The notes: generated by a model from the sequence alone, not told the origin. 64,000 nt of DNA from Azospirillum lipoferum (GCF_024170005.1 NZ_JALJXJ010000012.1:124001-188000), one strand, 5' to 3'; shown: positions 33,718 to 43,284, numbered from the stretch's first letter. Made by a program: numbers and translations.

Positions 33718-33761
33718 CTAAATCATCTTCAGCGTTGGCCGGATGGGAATGTCGGATGGGG

Positions 33762-34442
33762 TCAGGGGCGATCCCGGCGGATGGCCTCCAAGGCGTCCGG
33801 AAGGTCAGCGAAGTGGCGGATCAACCGATCGGCGGAGAGATCGGCCGGATTGCCATGGGCATAACCATAGGTAACGAGGATGGAAGCGACTCCGGCGGCG
33901 CGGGCGGCGGCCACGTCGTTGGGGCCGTCACCCACCATCACCGCCTGGGCTTTCAAGCCGTTCAATGCAGCCAGCACGGCCAGCAGAGGCTCCGGTGCCG
34001 GTTTGCGCTGGGGCAGGCTGTCGCCACCGACGATGGCGCCGAAGAACGGAAGAAGCCCCAACTCGCCCAGCAGGTTGCGGGCAATGGCATGGGGCTTGTT
34101 GGTGCACAGGCCGATGGGATGGCCGAAAGCGGCCAACCGCGCCAGCGTCTGCGGCACGCCGGGATAAACACTGGCCGGGTCGGCGGGACGTGCAGCATAG
34201 AGGCGGAGGAAATGGGCCAACGCGGTGTCCGTCTCTTCCACCGGAAGGGGCTGGCCGGCCGCAGCGAATCCGCGCTCGACCAGCCGCCGCGGGCCATCGC
34301 CGATCAAGGAGCGCAGCACAGCGTCGCTCACCGCAGGACGCCCCCAATCGCCGAGCAGGCGGTTGAGGGCGTGGCCGAGATGCGGGGCACTGTCGATCAG
34401 CGTCCCGTCCAGGTCGAAGATGATCGGTGCCGGCCTGTCCAC
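33762..34442 (-). CDS. cbbZ: Phosphoglycolate phosphatase (CbbZ)
   Basis: A 226-residue HAD-family phosphatase. Motif I FDLDGTLIDSAP is at residues 9-20, motif II is in LCTNKP, and the acidic motif GDGPNDVAAARAAGV lies near residue 170. It removes 2-phosphoglycolate made by RuBisCO oxygenation. It is the last gene of the cbb operon, 11 bases after cbbA. Length and motifs fit the Gph/CbbZ group. Confidence 0.9.
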   Translation of the reverse strand: MDRPAPIIFDLDGTLIDSAPHLGHALNRLLGDWGRPAVSDAVLRSLIGDGPRRLVERGFAAAGQPLPVEETDTALAHFLRLYAARPADPASVYPGVPQTLARLAAFGHPIGLCTNKPHAIARNLLGELGLLPFFGAIVGGDSLPQRKPAPEPLLAVLAALNGLKAQAVMVGDGPNDVAAARAAGVASILVTYGYAHGNPADLSADRLIRHFADLPDALEAIRRDRP

Positions 34443-34453
34443 CGCCCCCTCCC

Positions 34454-35545
34454 TCAGCCCGACCCCATCATCGCAGGCGACCGCCGCTCCATTGCCGCGA
34501 ACTCCAGCGCTGCGGCTCGGGCGGCCATGCGCTCCAGCGGAAGCGGGACAATGCGGCCCGCCTGACCGGCCGACCCGAAGGCTTCGAACCGTTCGCGGCA
34601 GAGGCTGCGGGCGGCCCTGATCGCTTCGGCCAGGAACTTGCGCGGGTCGAACTCCTCGGGCCGTGTCATCATCGCCCGGCGCAGGCTGCCACTCATGGCG
34701 AGGCGGATATCGGTGTCGATGTTCACCTTGCGAACGCCGTTGCGGATGCCCTCACGGATTTCCTCCACCGGGACGCCGTAGGTCTCGCGGATGCTGCCGC
34801 CATGAGCGCGGATGACCTCCAGCCACTCCTGCGGCACGCTGGAGGACCCGTGCATCACCAGATGGGTATCGGGGATGCGGTCGTGGATGGCACGGATGCG
34901 ATCGATGGCCAGCACCTCGCCGTCCGGGCGGCGGCTGAACTTGTAGGCGCCATGGCTGGTGCCGATGGCGATGGCGAGTGCGTCCACCCCCGTCCGCGCC
35001 ACGAAGTCCGCCGCCTGTTCCGGATCGGTCAGCAACTGGTCGCGCGACAGCACGCCGGCCGCGCCGGAGCCGTCCTCCTCCCCCGCCCGGCCGGTCTCCA
35101 AGGAACCGAGGCAGCCCAGTTCGCCCTCCACCGAGACACCGACGGCGTGCGCCTGCTCTACCACCTGCCGGGTGACGCGGATGTTGTAGTCATAGCCGGC
35201 CGGCGTCTTCATGTCGTCCAGCAGCGAGCCGTCCATCATCACGCTGGTGAAGCCGGAGCGGATCGCCTGCTGGCAGATTGCCGGACTGGCGCCGTGGTCC
35301 TGGTGCAGGCAGATGGGAATGTGCGGCCACGTCTCCGCCGACGCCTGCACCATGTGACGCAGAAACGGCTCGCCGGCATATTTGCGAGCCCCGGCGGAGG
35401 CCTGAAGGATCACCGGACTGGCACAGTCCTCCGCCGCCTGCATGATCGCCTGGATCTGTTCCATGTTGTTGATGTTGAAGGCCGGCACGCCGTAGCCATG
35501 CTCGGCCGCATGGTCGAGGAGCTGTCGGAGGGAGATCAGGGCCAT
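34454..35545 (-). CDS. cbbA: Fructose-1,6-bisphosphate aldolase, class II (CbbA)
   Basis: A 363-residue zinc-dependent aldolase of the Calvin-cycle type, also able to form sedoheptulose bisphosphate. Zinc and catalytic motifs: PICLHQDHGASP, SVMMDGSLL, SVEGELGCLGS, IAIGTSHGAYKF, LVMHGSSSVPQ and VRKVNIDTDIRLA. The start at 35545 (MALISLRQLLDHA) matches the family N-terminus and lies 17 bases after cbbT. The last 20 residues (Ala/Met-rich) are not obviously conserved. Confidence 0.94.
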   Translation of the reverse strand: MALISLRQLLDHAAEHGYGVPAFNINNMEQIQAIMQAAEDCASPVILQASAGARKYAGEPFLRHMVQASAETWPHIPICLHQDHGASPAICQQAIRSGFTSVMMDGSLLDDMKTPAGYDYNIRVTRQVVEQAHAVGVSVEGELGCLGSLETGRAGEEDGSGAAGVLSRDQLLTDPEQAADFVARTGVDALAIAIGTSHGAYKFSRRPDGEVLAIDRIRAIHDRIPDTHLVMHGSSSVPQEWLEVIRAHGGSIRETYGVPVEEIREGIRNGVRKVNIDTDIRLAMSGSLRRAMMTRPEEFDPRKFLAEAIRAARSLCRERFEAFGSAGQAGRIVPLPLERMAARAAALEFAAMERRSPAMMGSG

Positions 35546-35562
35546 CGCGGGAAATCTCCGGT

Positions 35563-37614
35563 TCAGAGCTGGGGGGAACGAAGGCGTTGGGCACAATCCA
35601 TCACCGCGTCCGCCGTGATGCCGAAATGGCGGTAGAGGTCAGCGGCTGGAGCGGACTCGCCGTAGCGGTCGAGGCCGACCACAGCTCCGTCCAACCCGAC
35701 ATAGGCGCGCCAGAGTCCGGTTGCCCCGGCCTCGATCGCCAGTCGGGGAATGCCGTCCGGCAGCACGGCACGACGCCAAGCCGGATCCTGCCGGTCGAAG
35801 ACCTCGCAACAGGGCATGGAAACGACACGGGTGGCGATGCCCCGGCCGGCGAGCAGTTGCCCCGCCTCCATCGCAATGGCAACTTCCGACCCGGTAGCGA
35901 TCAGCACCAATTCGGGCCGCCCGTCATCGGCCAGCACATAGCCGCCGCGAACCGCATCATGGGCGCGGCCGGTACCAGCCTGAACCGGGAGTGATTGGCG
36001 CGAAAGCAGTAGCGCGGTCGGTCCGTCGGTCCGCTCAACCGCCGCCCGCCAGGCAACGGCGGTTTCCAAGGCATCGCAGGGCCGCCAGACGTCGAGATTC
36101 GGCACCAGGCGCAGGCTGGCGGCATGCTCGACCGGCTGATGGGTAGGGCCGTCCTCGCCCAGACCGATGCCGTCATGGGTGAAGACATAGACAACACGCA
36201 CCCCCATCAGCGCCGACAGCCGCAGGCCATTGCGAGCATAATCAGAAAAGGCCAGGAAAGTGCCTCCAAAGGGTAGAAAGCCGCCATGCAGCGCCATGCC
36301 ATTCATCACAGCGGCCATGCCGAACTCCCGCACGCCATAATGGAGGTGGCGTCCGCCGCTTCCCGGCCAGTCGGTGAGCGTGGAACCGGTCAGGTCGGCC
36401 GATCCGCCCAGCAGTTCAGGCAACAGGCCCGCCAGAGCCTGGATGGCCTGCTGGGACGCCTTGCGGGTCGCCATAGGCTCGGACTTTTGAGCAACGGCGG
36501 CGACCCAGGCATCCGCCGTCTCCCTGAAATCGTCCGGCAAATCGCCACGCATTCGACGCAGGAACTCGGACGCAGACTGCGGGTGGGCGTTGGCATAGGC
36601 GTCGAACCGGGCCTGCCACTCAGCCTGCGCCGTGGCACCGCGCCGTCGGGCATCCCAGCCGGCACGCGCCTCCTCCGGCAGTTCGAAGGGTGGAGCGGTC
36701 CATCCCAGGGACGCTCGGGTCGCGGCGGCCTCTGCAGCACCCAGCGGCGCGCCGTGCACGTCCGCCGATCCAGCCCGATTGGGGGAACCGTGACCGATCA
36801 CCGTCCTGCAGCAGATCAGCGTCGGCTTGCCGCAGGGGGTCAGCGCCTCGTCGATGGCGGCATCCAATGCGTAAGGGTCATGACCGTCGACTGCGCGGAT
36901 CACCCGCCAGCCATAGGCCTCGAACCGCTGCGGCGTGTCGTCGGTGAACCAGCCGGCGATAGGGCCGTCGATCGAAATGCCGTTGTCGTCATAGAAGACC
37001 ACCAGCTTGTCCAGCCCCAGCGTTCCGGCCAGCGAGCAGGCCTCGTGGCTGATGCCTTCCATCAGGCAGCCGTCACCGACGAAGCAGAAGGTCCGGTGAT
37101 CGACGATGCAATGCCCCGGCCGGTTGAATTCCGCCCCCAGCAACCGCTCGGCGAGCGCCATGCCGATAGCGTTGGCAAGGCCCTGCCCCAGCGGCCCGGT
37201 GGTCGTTTCCACCCCCGGCGTCACGCCATATTCGGGATGCCCCGGCGTGCACGAGCCGAGCTGGCGGAAGCGCCGCAACTCCTCCATCGGCAAGTCGTAG
37301 CCGGTCAGGTGCAAGAGCGCATAGAGCAGCATGGAGCCGTGCCCGTTCGACAGCACGAAGCGGTCGCGGTCGGGCCAGCGCGGGTCCGCCGGATTGTGAC
37401 GCAGATGGCGACGCCACAGCGCCTCGGCGATCTCGGCCATGCCCATGGGCATGCCGGGATGGCCGGATTTCGCGGCCTCCACCGCATCGATGGCGAGAAC
37501 GCGCAACGCGTTCGCCAGCAACCGGCGTCCGGAGCTGCGGTTGGGAGTGTCGGCTGGTAGAACAAGCCGATCCTGTTCGCGGACCTCGACGGCCGCGATC
37601 ATTGATGCGTTCAT
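35563..37614 (-). CDS. cbbT: Transketolase (CbbT)
   Basis: A 683-residue thiamine-diphosphate enzyme regenerating pentose phosphates in the Calvin cycle. Motifs: KSGHPGMPMGMAEIAEALW, FVLSNGHGSMLLYALLHL, the TPP-binding GDGCLMEGISHEACSLAG to FYDDN, and in the pyrimidine domain FTHDGIGLGEDGPTHQPVE. It is complete, with the usual length. It begins at ATG 37614, 41 bases after cbbP, with a GGTAGCTT-type weak leader but a GGGGAGGA site just upstream of the start. Confidence 0.95.
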   Translation of the reverse strand: MNASMIAAVEVREQDRLVLPADTPNRSSGRRLLANALRVLAIDAVEAAKSGHPGMPMGMAEIAEALWRRHLRHNPADPRWPDRDRFVLSNGHGSMLLYALLHLTGYDLPMEELRRFRQLGSCTPGHPEYGVTPGVETTTGPLGQGLANAIGMALAERLLGAEFNRPGHCIVDHRTFCFVGDGCLMEGISHEACSLAGTLGLDKLVVFYDDNGISIDGPIAGWFTDDTPQRFEAYGWRVIRAVDGHDPYALDAAIDEALTPCGKPTLICCRTVIGHGSPNRAGSADVHGAPLGAAEAAATRASLGWTAPPFELPEEARAGWDARRRGATAQAEWQARFDAYANAHPQSASEFLRRMRGDLPDDFRETADAWVAAVAQKSEPMATRKASQQAIQALAGLLPELLGGSADLTGSTLTDWPGSGGRHLHYGVREFGMAAVMNGMALHGGFLPFGGTFLAFSDYARNGLRLSALMGVRVVYVFTHDGIGLGEDGPTHQPVEHAASLRLVPNLDVWRPCDALETAVAWRAAVERTDGPTALLLSRQSLPVQAGTGRAHDAVRGGYVLADDGRPELVLIATGSEVAIAMEAGQLLAGRGIATRVVSMPCCEVFDRQDPAWRRAVLPDGIPRLAIEAGATGLWRAYVGLDGAVVGLDRYGESAPAADLYRHFGITADAVMDCAQRLRSPQL

Positions 37615-37655
37615 GGTTGGTATCCTCCCCGGTAGGTAGCTTTTCGGGCTTCCCG

Positions 37656-38531
37656 TCAGAACGCCTTCTTCTTGCGGTCGATCAGTTGCCAGATCATCGG
37701 CGTGAAGATCAGCTGCATGGCCAGCGCCATCTTGTCGCCCGGACAGACGATGGTGTTGGGCCGGGTCATGAAGCTGTCCTTCAGCATCGACAGCAGATAG
37801 GGGAAGTCGATCCCCTTAGGCCGGGTGAAGCGGATGACCAGCATGCTTTCGTCCGACGTCGGAATGTCGCGGGCGATGAAGGGATTGCTGGTGTCCACCG
37901 TCGGCACACGCTGGAAATTCACGTCGGTGCTGCTGAATTGCGGGCAGATGTATTTCACGTAATCAGGCATGCGCCGCAGGATGGTGTCGACGACGGCCTC
38001 CTCCGAATAGCCGCGCATGTTGCGGTCGCGGTGGATCTTCTGGATCCATTCGAGGTTCACGATGGGAACCACCCCGATCTTCAGGTCGGCATGGCGGGCG
38101 AGATCGACGCGGTCGGTACGCACGCAGCCGTGCAAGCCCTCGTAGAACAGCAGGTCGGTGCCGGGTTCGATCTCCTCCCACGGCGTGAAGGTGCCGGGGT
38201 CCTGGCTGTAGGGAGCAGCTTCCTTCTCGTCATGCAGGTACTTGCGGGTCCGGCCGCCACCGGTCTCGCCATAGCTGCGGAACAGGTCGTCCAATTCCTC
38301 GAACAGGTTGGCGTCGGGACCGAAATGGCTGAAGGTGGAATGGGGTTCCTCCTGCGCCTCAGCGACCTTGGCGCGCATCTCGCGGCGGTCGTAGCGGTGG
38401 AAGCTGTCGCCCTCGACGATGACGGCGGAAACGCCCTCCCTTCGGAAGATCTGCTGGAAGGTGCGGGTAACGGTGGTCGTTCCGGCACCGGAAGAGCCGG
38501 TAACGACAATGATCGGGTGACGGGCCGACAT
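37656..38531 (-). CDS. cbbP: Phosphoribulokinase (CbbP)
   Basis: A 291-residue bacterial phosphoribulokinase making ribulose 1,5-bisphosphate. The Walker A is the form typical of this family (VTGSSGAGTTTVTRTF). Further marks are EGDSFHRYDRREM, FEELDDLFRSYGETGGG, LLFYEGLHGCVRTD and MPDYVKYICPQFSSTDVNFQR. It lies 14 bases after cbbF. With RuBisCO it defines a functional Calvin cycle. Confidence 0.96.
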   Translation of the reverse strand: MSARHPIIVVTGSSGAGTTTVTRTFQQIFRREGVSAVIVEGDSFHRYDRREMRAKVAEAQEEPHSTFSHFGPDANLFEELDDLFRSYGETGGGRTRKYLHDEKEAAPYSQDPGTFTPWEEIEPGTDLLFYEGLHGCVRTDRVDLARHADLKIGVVPIVNLEWIQKIHRDRNMRGYSEEAVVDTILRRMPDYVKYICPQFSSTDVNFQRVPTVDTSNPFIARDIPTSDESMLVIRFTRPKGIDFPYLLSMLKDSFMTRPNTIVCPGDKMALAMQLIFTPMIWQLIDRKKKAF

Positions 38532-38545
38532 GGCATCCCTCTCCT

Positions 38546-39658
38546 TCAGCTGAGTGCGGCGGGCTCGGGGGCCAGGAACAGCGACCGGCTGCCGAACAGC
38601 GGCGCGTGGAAGGACAGTTCCTCGCCCCGGTCATAGGCGGCGTGATAGGCGACCAGCCGCTCCACCTCCGCCTTCGATCCCAGGATCACCGGCACCCGCT
38701 GGTGCAGGGCCATCGGCTTGATATCGAGAATGCGTTGCCGCCCGGTGCTGGCTGCCCCGCCGGCCTGCTCCACCAGCATGGCGATGGGGTTCGCCTCGTA
38801 GAGAAGGCGCAGCCGGCCCGGCTTGTGGGTCGGACGCGCATCGCGCGGATAGAGGAAGACGCCGCCGCGGATCAGGATCCGGTAAACTTCCGCCACCAGA
38901 GACGCAATCCACCGCATGTTGAAATCCGCTTCGCGCGGACCGGAGCTGCCCTTGATGCACTCCTCGACATACTGGCGCACCGGCGGCTCCCAAAAGCGGG
39001 CGTTGGAGCTGTTGATGGCGAATTCGCAGACATGGTCGGGGATCCGCATGTCGGGATGGGTCAAAGTGTAAGCGCCGATCTCGCGGTCGAGCGTGAAGCC
39101 GTGCACGCCCTCGCCGAAAGTGGCGACGATCATGTCGGCGGGGCCATAGAGGGCGAAGCCAGCCGCCACCTGCTGGGTGCCGGGCTGGAGGAAATGCTCC
39201 ACCTCCGGTTCCTCCACGCCGTCGGGCGCCTTGAGGATGGAGAAGATGGTGCCGACCGTCAGATTGACGTCCACGTTCGACGAACCGTCCAGCGGATCGA
39301 AGCAAAGCAGATAGCGGCCACGCGGATACTCGCGAGGGATGCGGTAGGGCTCCTCCATCTCCTCCGACGCCATGCCGCAAAGCTTGCCGCCATATTCGCA
39401 GGTGCGCAGCATGATCTCGTTGGCGATCAGATCCAGTGGTTTCTGCGTTTCGCCATGGACGTTGACGCCGGGTTCGGGAGCCGGAACCGCCGGCTGGCCG
39501 GCAGACGGCGACAGTGACCCGCGGGCGGCGGCACTGGCGATGAACTTGCACGCGGTCTGCACGTCGTTGAGCAGGGCCGTCAGATCGGTGTCGGCTCCGC
39601 CGCGGCGGCGCTGGTCCTCGATGATGAATTTGCTGAAGGTGGTGTGACGGTGCGGCAT
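38546..39658 (-). CDS. cbbF: Fructose-1,6-bisphosphatase, class 1 (CbbF)
   Basis: A 370-residue enzyme removing phosphate from fructose (and probably sedoheptulose) bisphosphate. Metal-binding FDPLDGSSNVDVNLTVGTIF is central. Other segments are LRTCEYGGKLCGMASEEME, AGFALYGPADMIVATFGEG, GGVFLYPRDARPTHKPGRLR and YEANPIAMLVEQAGGAASTG. It starts 44 bases after cbbX, the longest gap inside the operon apart from cbbP-cbbT. Confidence 0.95.
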   Translation of the reverse strand: MPHRHTTFSKFIIEDQRRRGGADTDLTALLNDVQTACKFIASAAARGSLSPSAGQPAVPAPEPGVNVHGETQKPLDLIANEIMLRTCEYGGKLCGMASEEMEEPYRIPREYPRGRYLLCFDPLDGSSNVDVNLTVGTIFSILKAPDGVEEPEVEHFLQPGTQQVAAGFALYGPADMIVATFGEGVHGFTLDREIGAYTLTHPDMRIPDHVCEFAINSSNARFWEPPVRQYVEECIKGSSGPREADFNMRWIASLVAEVYRILIRGGVFLYPRDARPTHKPGRLRLLYEANPIAMLVEQAGGAASTGRQRILDIKPMALHQRVPVILGSKAEVERLVAYHAAYDRGEELSFHAPLFGSRSLFLAPEPAALS

Positions 39659-39702
39659 CGGTTCCCCCTCTCGGTGTTTTGTGTGGTCGGCTTTTTGCCG
39701 GC

Positions 39703-40623
39703 CTATTGCATGAAGACGCGGCTTCGGCGGATGTCCTCCTCGGCGATGGTCAGCAGGTCGGCGACGGCGATGGCGCTGGTGCGTGCTTCGAACAGGCGGT
39801 TGGCCTGTCGCAAGCGGGCGCGGTCGAGCGCGTTGCGGATGGAGCGGGCGTTGGCGAAGCGCGGCTGTGCCATGCGGCGCAGAATGTAGTCGGCCATCGC
39901 CCGCTCCGCCTCCGGCGCCAAACGGTACTGCATGCCCGCCGTCATCAGCCGGGCGATCTCCAGCAGTTCGCCGGCCTCGTAGTCAGGGAAATCGACATGA
40001 TGGGCGATGCGCGACGCCATGCCGGGGTTGGAGCGGAAAAAGATCTCCATGCGGTCGCGGTAGCCGGCGAGGATCACCACGAGGTCGTCGCGGTTGTCTT
40101 CCATCACCTGGAGCAGGATCTCGATGGCTTCCTGGCCGTAGTCGCGCTCGTTCTCCGGCCGGTAGAGGTAATAAGCCTCATCGATGAACAGCACGCCGCC
40201 CATGGCGCGTTTCAGCACCTCTTTCGTCTTGGGCGCCGTATGGCCGATATATTGCCCGACCAGATCGTCGCGGGTAACACTGACCACATGGTTGCGCCGG
40301 ATATAGCCCAGCCCGTGGAGAAGCCCGGCCATGCGGCGCGCGACCGTCGTCTTGCCGGTGCCGGGATTACCGGTGAAGCACATGTGCAGTGACGGCGGCT
40401 CCGCCCTTAGGCCGATGCTGCGGCGGGCGCGCTCCACCAGCAGCAAGGCGGCGATCTCGCGGATGCGGGTCTTTACCGGCAGCAGCCCGACCAACTCGCG
40501 ATCCATTCCCGCCAGCATCCCGCCGATGCCGGACTCGCGGTAGAGCGCGTCGAGATCGACGGACGGCGCGTCGGATTGCCCATCTCGGGTTTCGGGATCG
40601 AGAAGGTCGGCCGCTCCACTCAT
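39703..40623 (-). CDS. cbbX: RuBisCO activase CbbX (AAA+ ATPase)
   Basis: A 306-residue AAA+ remodeller that removes inhibitory sugar phosphates from red-type (form IC) RuBisCO. Walker A GNPGTGKTTVARRM, Walker B GGVLFIDEAYYLY, and the pore-loop and sensor regions (GYIGHTAPKTKEVL appears as QYIGHTAPKTKEVLKRA) are present; the C-terminal region is conserved (ANARSIRNALDRARLRQANR). The start at 40623 overlaps the cbbE stop by 4 bases; an ATG 12 bases upstream is less likely. Its presence fits the RuBisCO type. Confidence 0.95.
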   Translation of the reverse strand: MSGAADLLDPETRDGQSDAPSVDLDALYRESGIGGMLAGMDRELVGLLPVKTRIREIAALLLVERARRSIGLRAEPPSLHMCFTGNPGTGKTTVARRMAGLLHGLGYIRRNHVVSVTRDDLVGQYIGHTAPKTKEVLKRAMGGVLFIDEAYYLYRPENERDYGQEAIEILLQVMEDNRDDLVVILAGYRDRMEIFFRSNPGMASRIAHHVDFPDYEAGELLEIARLMTAGMQYRLAPEAERAMADYILRRMAQPRFANARSIRNALDRARLRQANRLFEARTSAIAVADLLTIAEEDIRRSRVFMQ

Positions 40624-41342
40624 GCCGCCCTCCATTCCGGTTCGGTCATCAGGGCGGCACGCATGCGCCCCACCACTCCGCGATACCCTCCGTCAACGTC
40701 GGGTGAGCAGAAGATGGCGGAGCCGGCGACAAAGATATCGGCACCGGCATCGGCGACGGCACGGATGTTGTCGGGCTTGATGCCGCCATCCACCTCCAGC
40801 CGGATATCGCGGCCGGTACGCTTGCGGTAGCAATCTATGCGGCGGCGAACCTCAGCGATCTTCTCGAACGCGGAGGGGATGAAGGACTGGCCGCCGAAGC
40901 CAGGATTGACTGACATGACGACGATCAGGTCCAGCCGATCCATCACGTGGTCGAGATGGGTCAGCGGCGTCGCCGGATTGAGAGCCAGCCCGGCGCGGCA
41001 ACCCTGCTCGCGGATCAGCGCCAGGGTGCGGTCGGGATGCTCCGACGCCTCGGGATGGAAGCTGATGATGTCGGCACCGGCTTTCGCGAATAGTGGCACC
41101 AGCGCATCCACCGGGCGCACCATCAGATGGACGTCAATGACGGCGCGGGTGCGCGGGCGGATGGCAGCGCAGACCAGCGGACCGATGGTCAGGTTGGGGA
41201 CATAATGGTTGTCCATCACGTCGACATGAATGACTTCGCATCCCGCCTCCACAACCCGCTCCACCTCGTCGCCCAACCGGGCGAAGTCGGCGGAGAGGAT
41301 AGAGGGAGCGAAGAGATATCCAGCCTCAAGCTCACGTTCCAT
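40620..41342 (-). CDS. cbbE: Ribulose-phosphate 3-epimerase (CbbE)
   Basis: A 240-residue TIM-barrel enzyme interconverting ribulose and xylulose 5-phosphates. Motifs: FAPSILSADFARLGDEV, VIHVDVMDNHYVPNLTIGP, MSVNPGFGGQSFIPSA and RLEVDGGIKPDNI. The ATG at 41342 overlaps the end of cbbS by 11 bases and the stop overlaps cbbX by 4, so it is inserted tightly between cbbS and cbbX, a place not usual for this gene. Confidence 0.95.
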   Translation of the reverse strand: MERELEAGYLFAPSILSADFARLGDEVERVVEAGCEVIHVDVMDNHYVPNLTIGPLVCAAIRPRTRAVIDVHLMVRPVDALVPLFAKAGADIISFHPEASEHPDRTLALIREQGCRAGLALNPATPLTHLDHVMDRLDLIVVMSVNPGFGGQSFIPSAFEKIAEVRRRIDCYRKRTGRDIRLEVDGGIKPDNIRAVADAGADIFVAGSAIFCSPDVDGGYRGVVGRMRAALMTEPEWRAA

Positions 41343-41772
41343 GACCGGTCTCCCCGCTATAGCGTTTGCCGGATGGGCGGCCGGTGGCATAGCTGCGCAC
41401 CGTGTAGCCGATGCGCCGCCCTGGCCCTTCCGCGCGCAGCAGCTCGAAACCGGGTTCCTCGGCCGGGCGGTTGATGAGGTAGGACATGCGCACCGTCTCG
41501 AAACCGTGCGAACTGTCGAAGGCGAGGACTTTCACATACTGGTCGGGGTGAGCGGTGCGGCAGGCGTCGATTTCCATCATCACGCCTTTGGCGTCGCGCA
41601 GGTCGAACATGGGGTTGCCCCACATCGTCCAATAGCTGTTGCGCGGGTGCGGATCGTCGGTGAACTCCACCGCTACCGCCCAACCCTGGTCGAGGGCGTA
41701 CTGGACCTGCTTGGTGATCTCCCCGTCGGTCAGGTCCGGCAGGAAGGAGAACTGGCCCTGGGTAAGACGCAT
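41332..41772 (-). CDS. cbbS: RuBisCO small subunit, form IC (CbbS)
   Basis: A 146-residue small subunit with the red-type features: MRLTQGQFSFLPDLTDGEIT, a YALDQGWAVAVEFTDDPHPR segment with short loop, and the C-terminal extension (GYTVRSYATGRPSGKRY) that forms the beta-hairpins at the holoenzyme pore. It follows cbbL by 15 bases. Length agrees with form IC subunits, about 140 residues. Confidence 0.96.
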   Translation of the reverse strand: MRLTQGQFSFLPDLTDGEITKQVQYALDQGWAVAVEFTDDPHPRNSYWTMWGNPMFDLRDAKGVMMEIDACRTAHPDQYVKVLAFDSSHGFETVRMSYLINRPAEEPGFELLRAEGPGRRIGYTVRSYATGRPSGKRYSGETGHGT

Positions 41773-41787
41773 GGGAATCGCTCCTTC

Positions 41788-43284
41788 TCACATCGCCGCG
41801 GTGGGGGTGGGGACGTAATCGACGCTGTCGGTGGAGGCGTAGTCGAAAGTGACGTCCTTCCAGGTGTCGAGTGCCGCGCGCAGCGGGGCGCACCAGCGGG
41901 CAGCGTCACGAAGGATCTCCGGTCCCTCGTTCCAGATGTCGCGGCCCTCGTTGCGGGCCTTGACCATCGTTTCCAGAGCGACGCGGTTTGCGGTGGCGCC
42001 GGCCTGGATACCGTCGGGATGGCCGATGGTTCCGCCGCCGAACTGTAGGATCACGTCCTCGCCTAGATATGTGAGCAGCTGGTGCATCTGCCCGGCATGT
42101 ATGCCGCCCGACGCCACCGGCATCACCCGCTTCAGCCCGGCCCAGGGCTGGTCGAAGAAGATGCCGTGCTGGAGATTCTGCGGGACATGGGTCTCGCGGC
42201 AGGTGTCGTAGATGCCGCGGATGACGTTGGGGTCGCCCTCCAGCTTGCCGACGACGGTGCCGGCATGGATGTGGTCGACGCCGGCCATGCGCATCCATTT
42301 GGCGATGACGCGGAAGGACACGCCGTGGCTCTTCTGCCGGGTGTAGGTGGAATGGCCGGCGCGGTGCAGGTGCAGGATCATGTCGTTGCGCCGCGCCCAT
42401 TTCGCCATCGACTGGATGGCGGTGTAGCCGATCACCAGATCGATCATGATGATGACGCTGCCCAGTTCCTTGGCGAACTCGGCGCGCTCGTACATGTCTT
42501 CCATGGTGGCGGCGGTGACGTTCAGGTAGGTGCCCTTGACCTCCCCGGTCTCGGCGGTGGCGCGGTTGACTCCCTCCATGCAGTAGAGGAAGCGGTCGCG
42601 CCAATGCATGAAAGGCTGCGAGTTGATGTTCTCGTCATCCTTGGTGAAATCGAGTCCGCCCTTCAGTGCCTCGTACACCACGCGGCCGTAGTTGCGGCCG
42701 GACAATCCCAGCTTCGGCTTCATGGTGGCGCCCAGCAACGGACGACCAAAATTGTTCAGCCTTTCTCGCTCCACCACGATGCCGGTCGCCGGCCCCTGGA
42801 AAGTTTTCAGATAGGCGATGGGGATCCGCATGTCCTCCAGCCGCAGCCCCTTCAGCGGCTTGAAGCCGAAGACGTTTCCGATGATCGAGGCAGTGAGGTT
42901 GGCGATCGATCCTTCCTCGAAAAGGTCCAGTTCATAGGCGATGTAGGCGAAATACTGGCCGGGCGTTCCGGGCACCGGATCGACGCGGAAAGCCTTGGCG
43001 CGATAGCGCTCGCAGTCGGTCAGGCGGTCGGTCCACACCACGGTCCAGGTGGCGGTGGAGCTTTCGCCGGCGACCGCCGCCGCCGCCTCCTCGGGATCGA
43101 CGCCATCCTGCGGCGTGATGCGGAAGACGGCGAGCACGTCGGTGTCCTTTGGCTCATAGTCCGGCTCCCAATAGCCCATCTGCCGGTATTTCAGCACGCC
43201 CGGCCGGTAGCGGGCTTTGGGATCGCTGACGACCGTGTCGCTCGCCTTTCGGTCGGTCGGGAGCGTCGTCGATACGTAATTCAT
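41788..43284 (-). CDS. cbbL: RuBisCO large subunit, form IC (CbbL)
   Basis: A 498-residue red-type large subunit. Catalytic features: the carbamylated lysine Lys215 with metal ligands Asp217 and Glu218 in GGLDFTKDDENINSQPF, the upstream KPKLGLSG loop, HLHRAGHSTY, loop 6 VVGKLEGDP, and QFGGGTIGHPDGIQAGATAN. One oddity: His227 in QPFMHWRDR occupies the place of the arginine normally seen there. The start is ATG 43284 (MNYVSTTLP). It is the first gene of the cbb operon and diverges from cbbR across 122 bases. Confidence 0.97.
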   Translation of the reverse strand: MNYVSTTLPTDRKASDTVVSDPKARYRPGVLKYRQMGYWEPDYEPKDTDVLAVFRITPQDGVDPEEAAAAVAGESSTATWTVVWTDRLTDCERYRAKAFRVDPVPGTPGQYFAYIAYELDLFEEGSIANLTASIIGNVFGFKPLKGLRLEDMRIPIAYLKTFQGPATGIVVERERLNNFGRPLLGATMKPKLGLSGRNYGRVVYEALKGGLDFTKDDENINSQPFMHWRDRFLYCMEGVNRATAETGEVKGTYLNVTAATMEDMYERAEFAKELGSVIIMIDLVIGYTAIQSMAKWARRNDMILHLHRAGHSTYTRQKSHGVSFRVIAKWMRMAGVDHIHAGTVVGKLEGDPNVIRGIYDTCRETHVPQNLQHGIFFDQPWAGLKRVMPVASGGIHAGQMHQLLTYLGEDVILQFGGGTIGHPDGIQAGATANRVALETMVKARNEGRDIWNEGPEILRDAARWCAPLRAALDTWKDVTFDYASTDSVDYVPTPTAAM

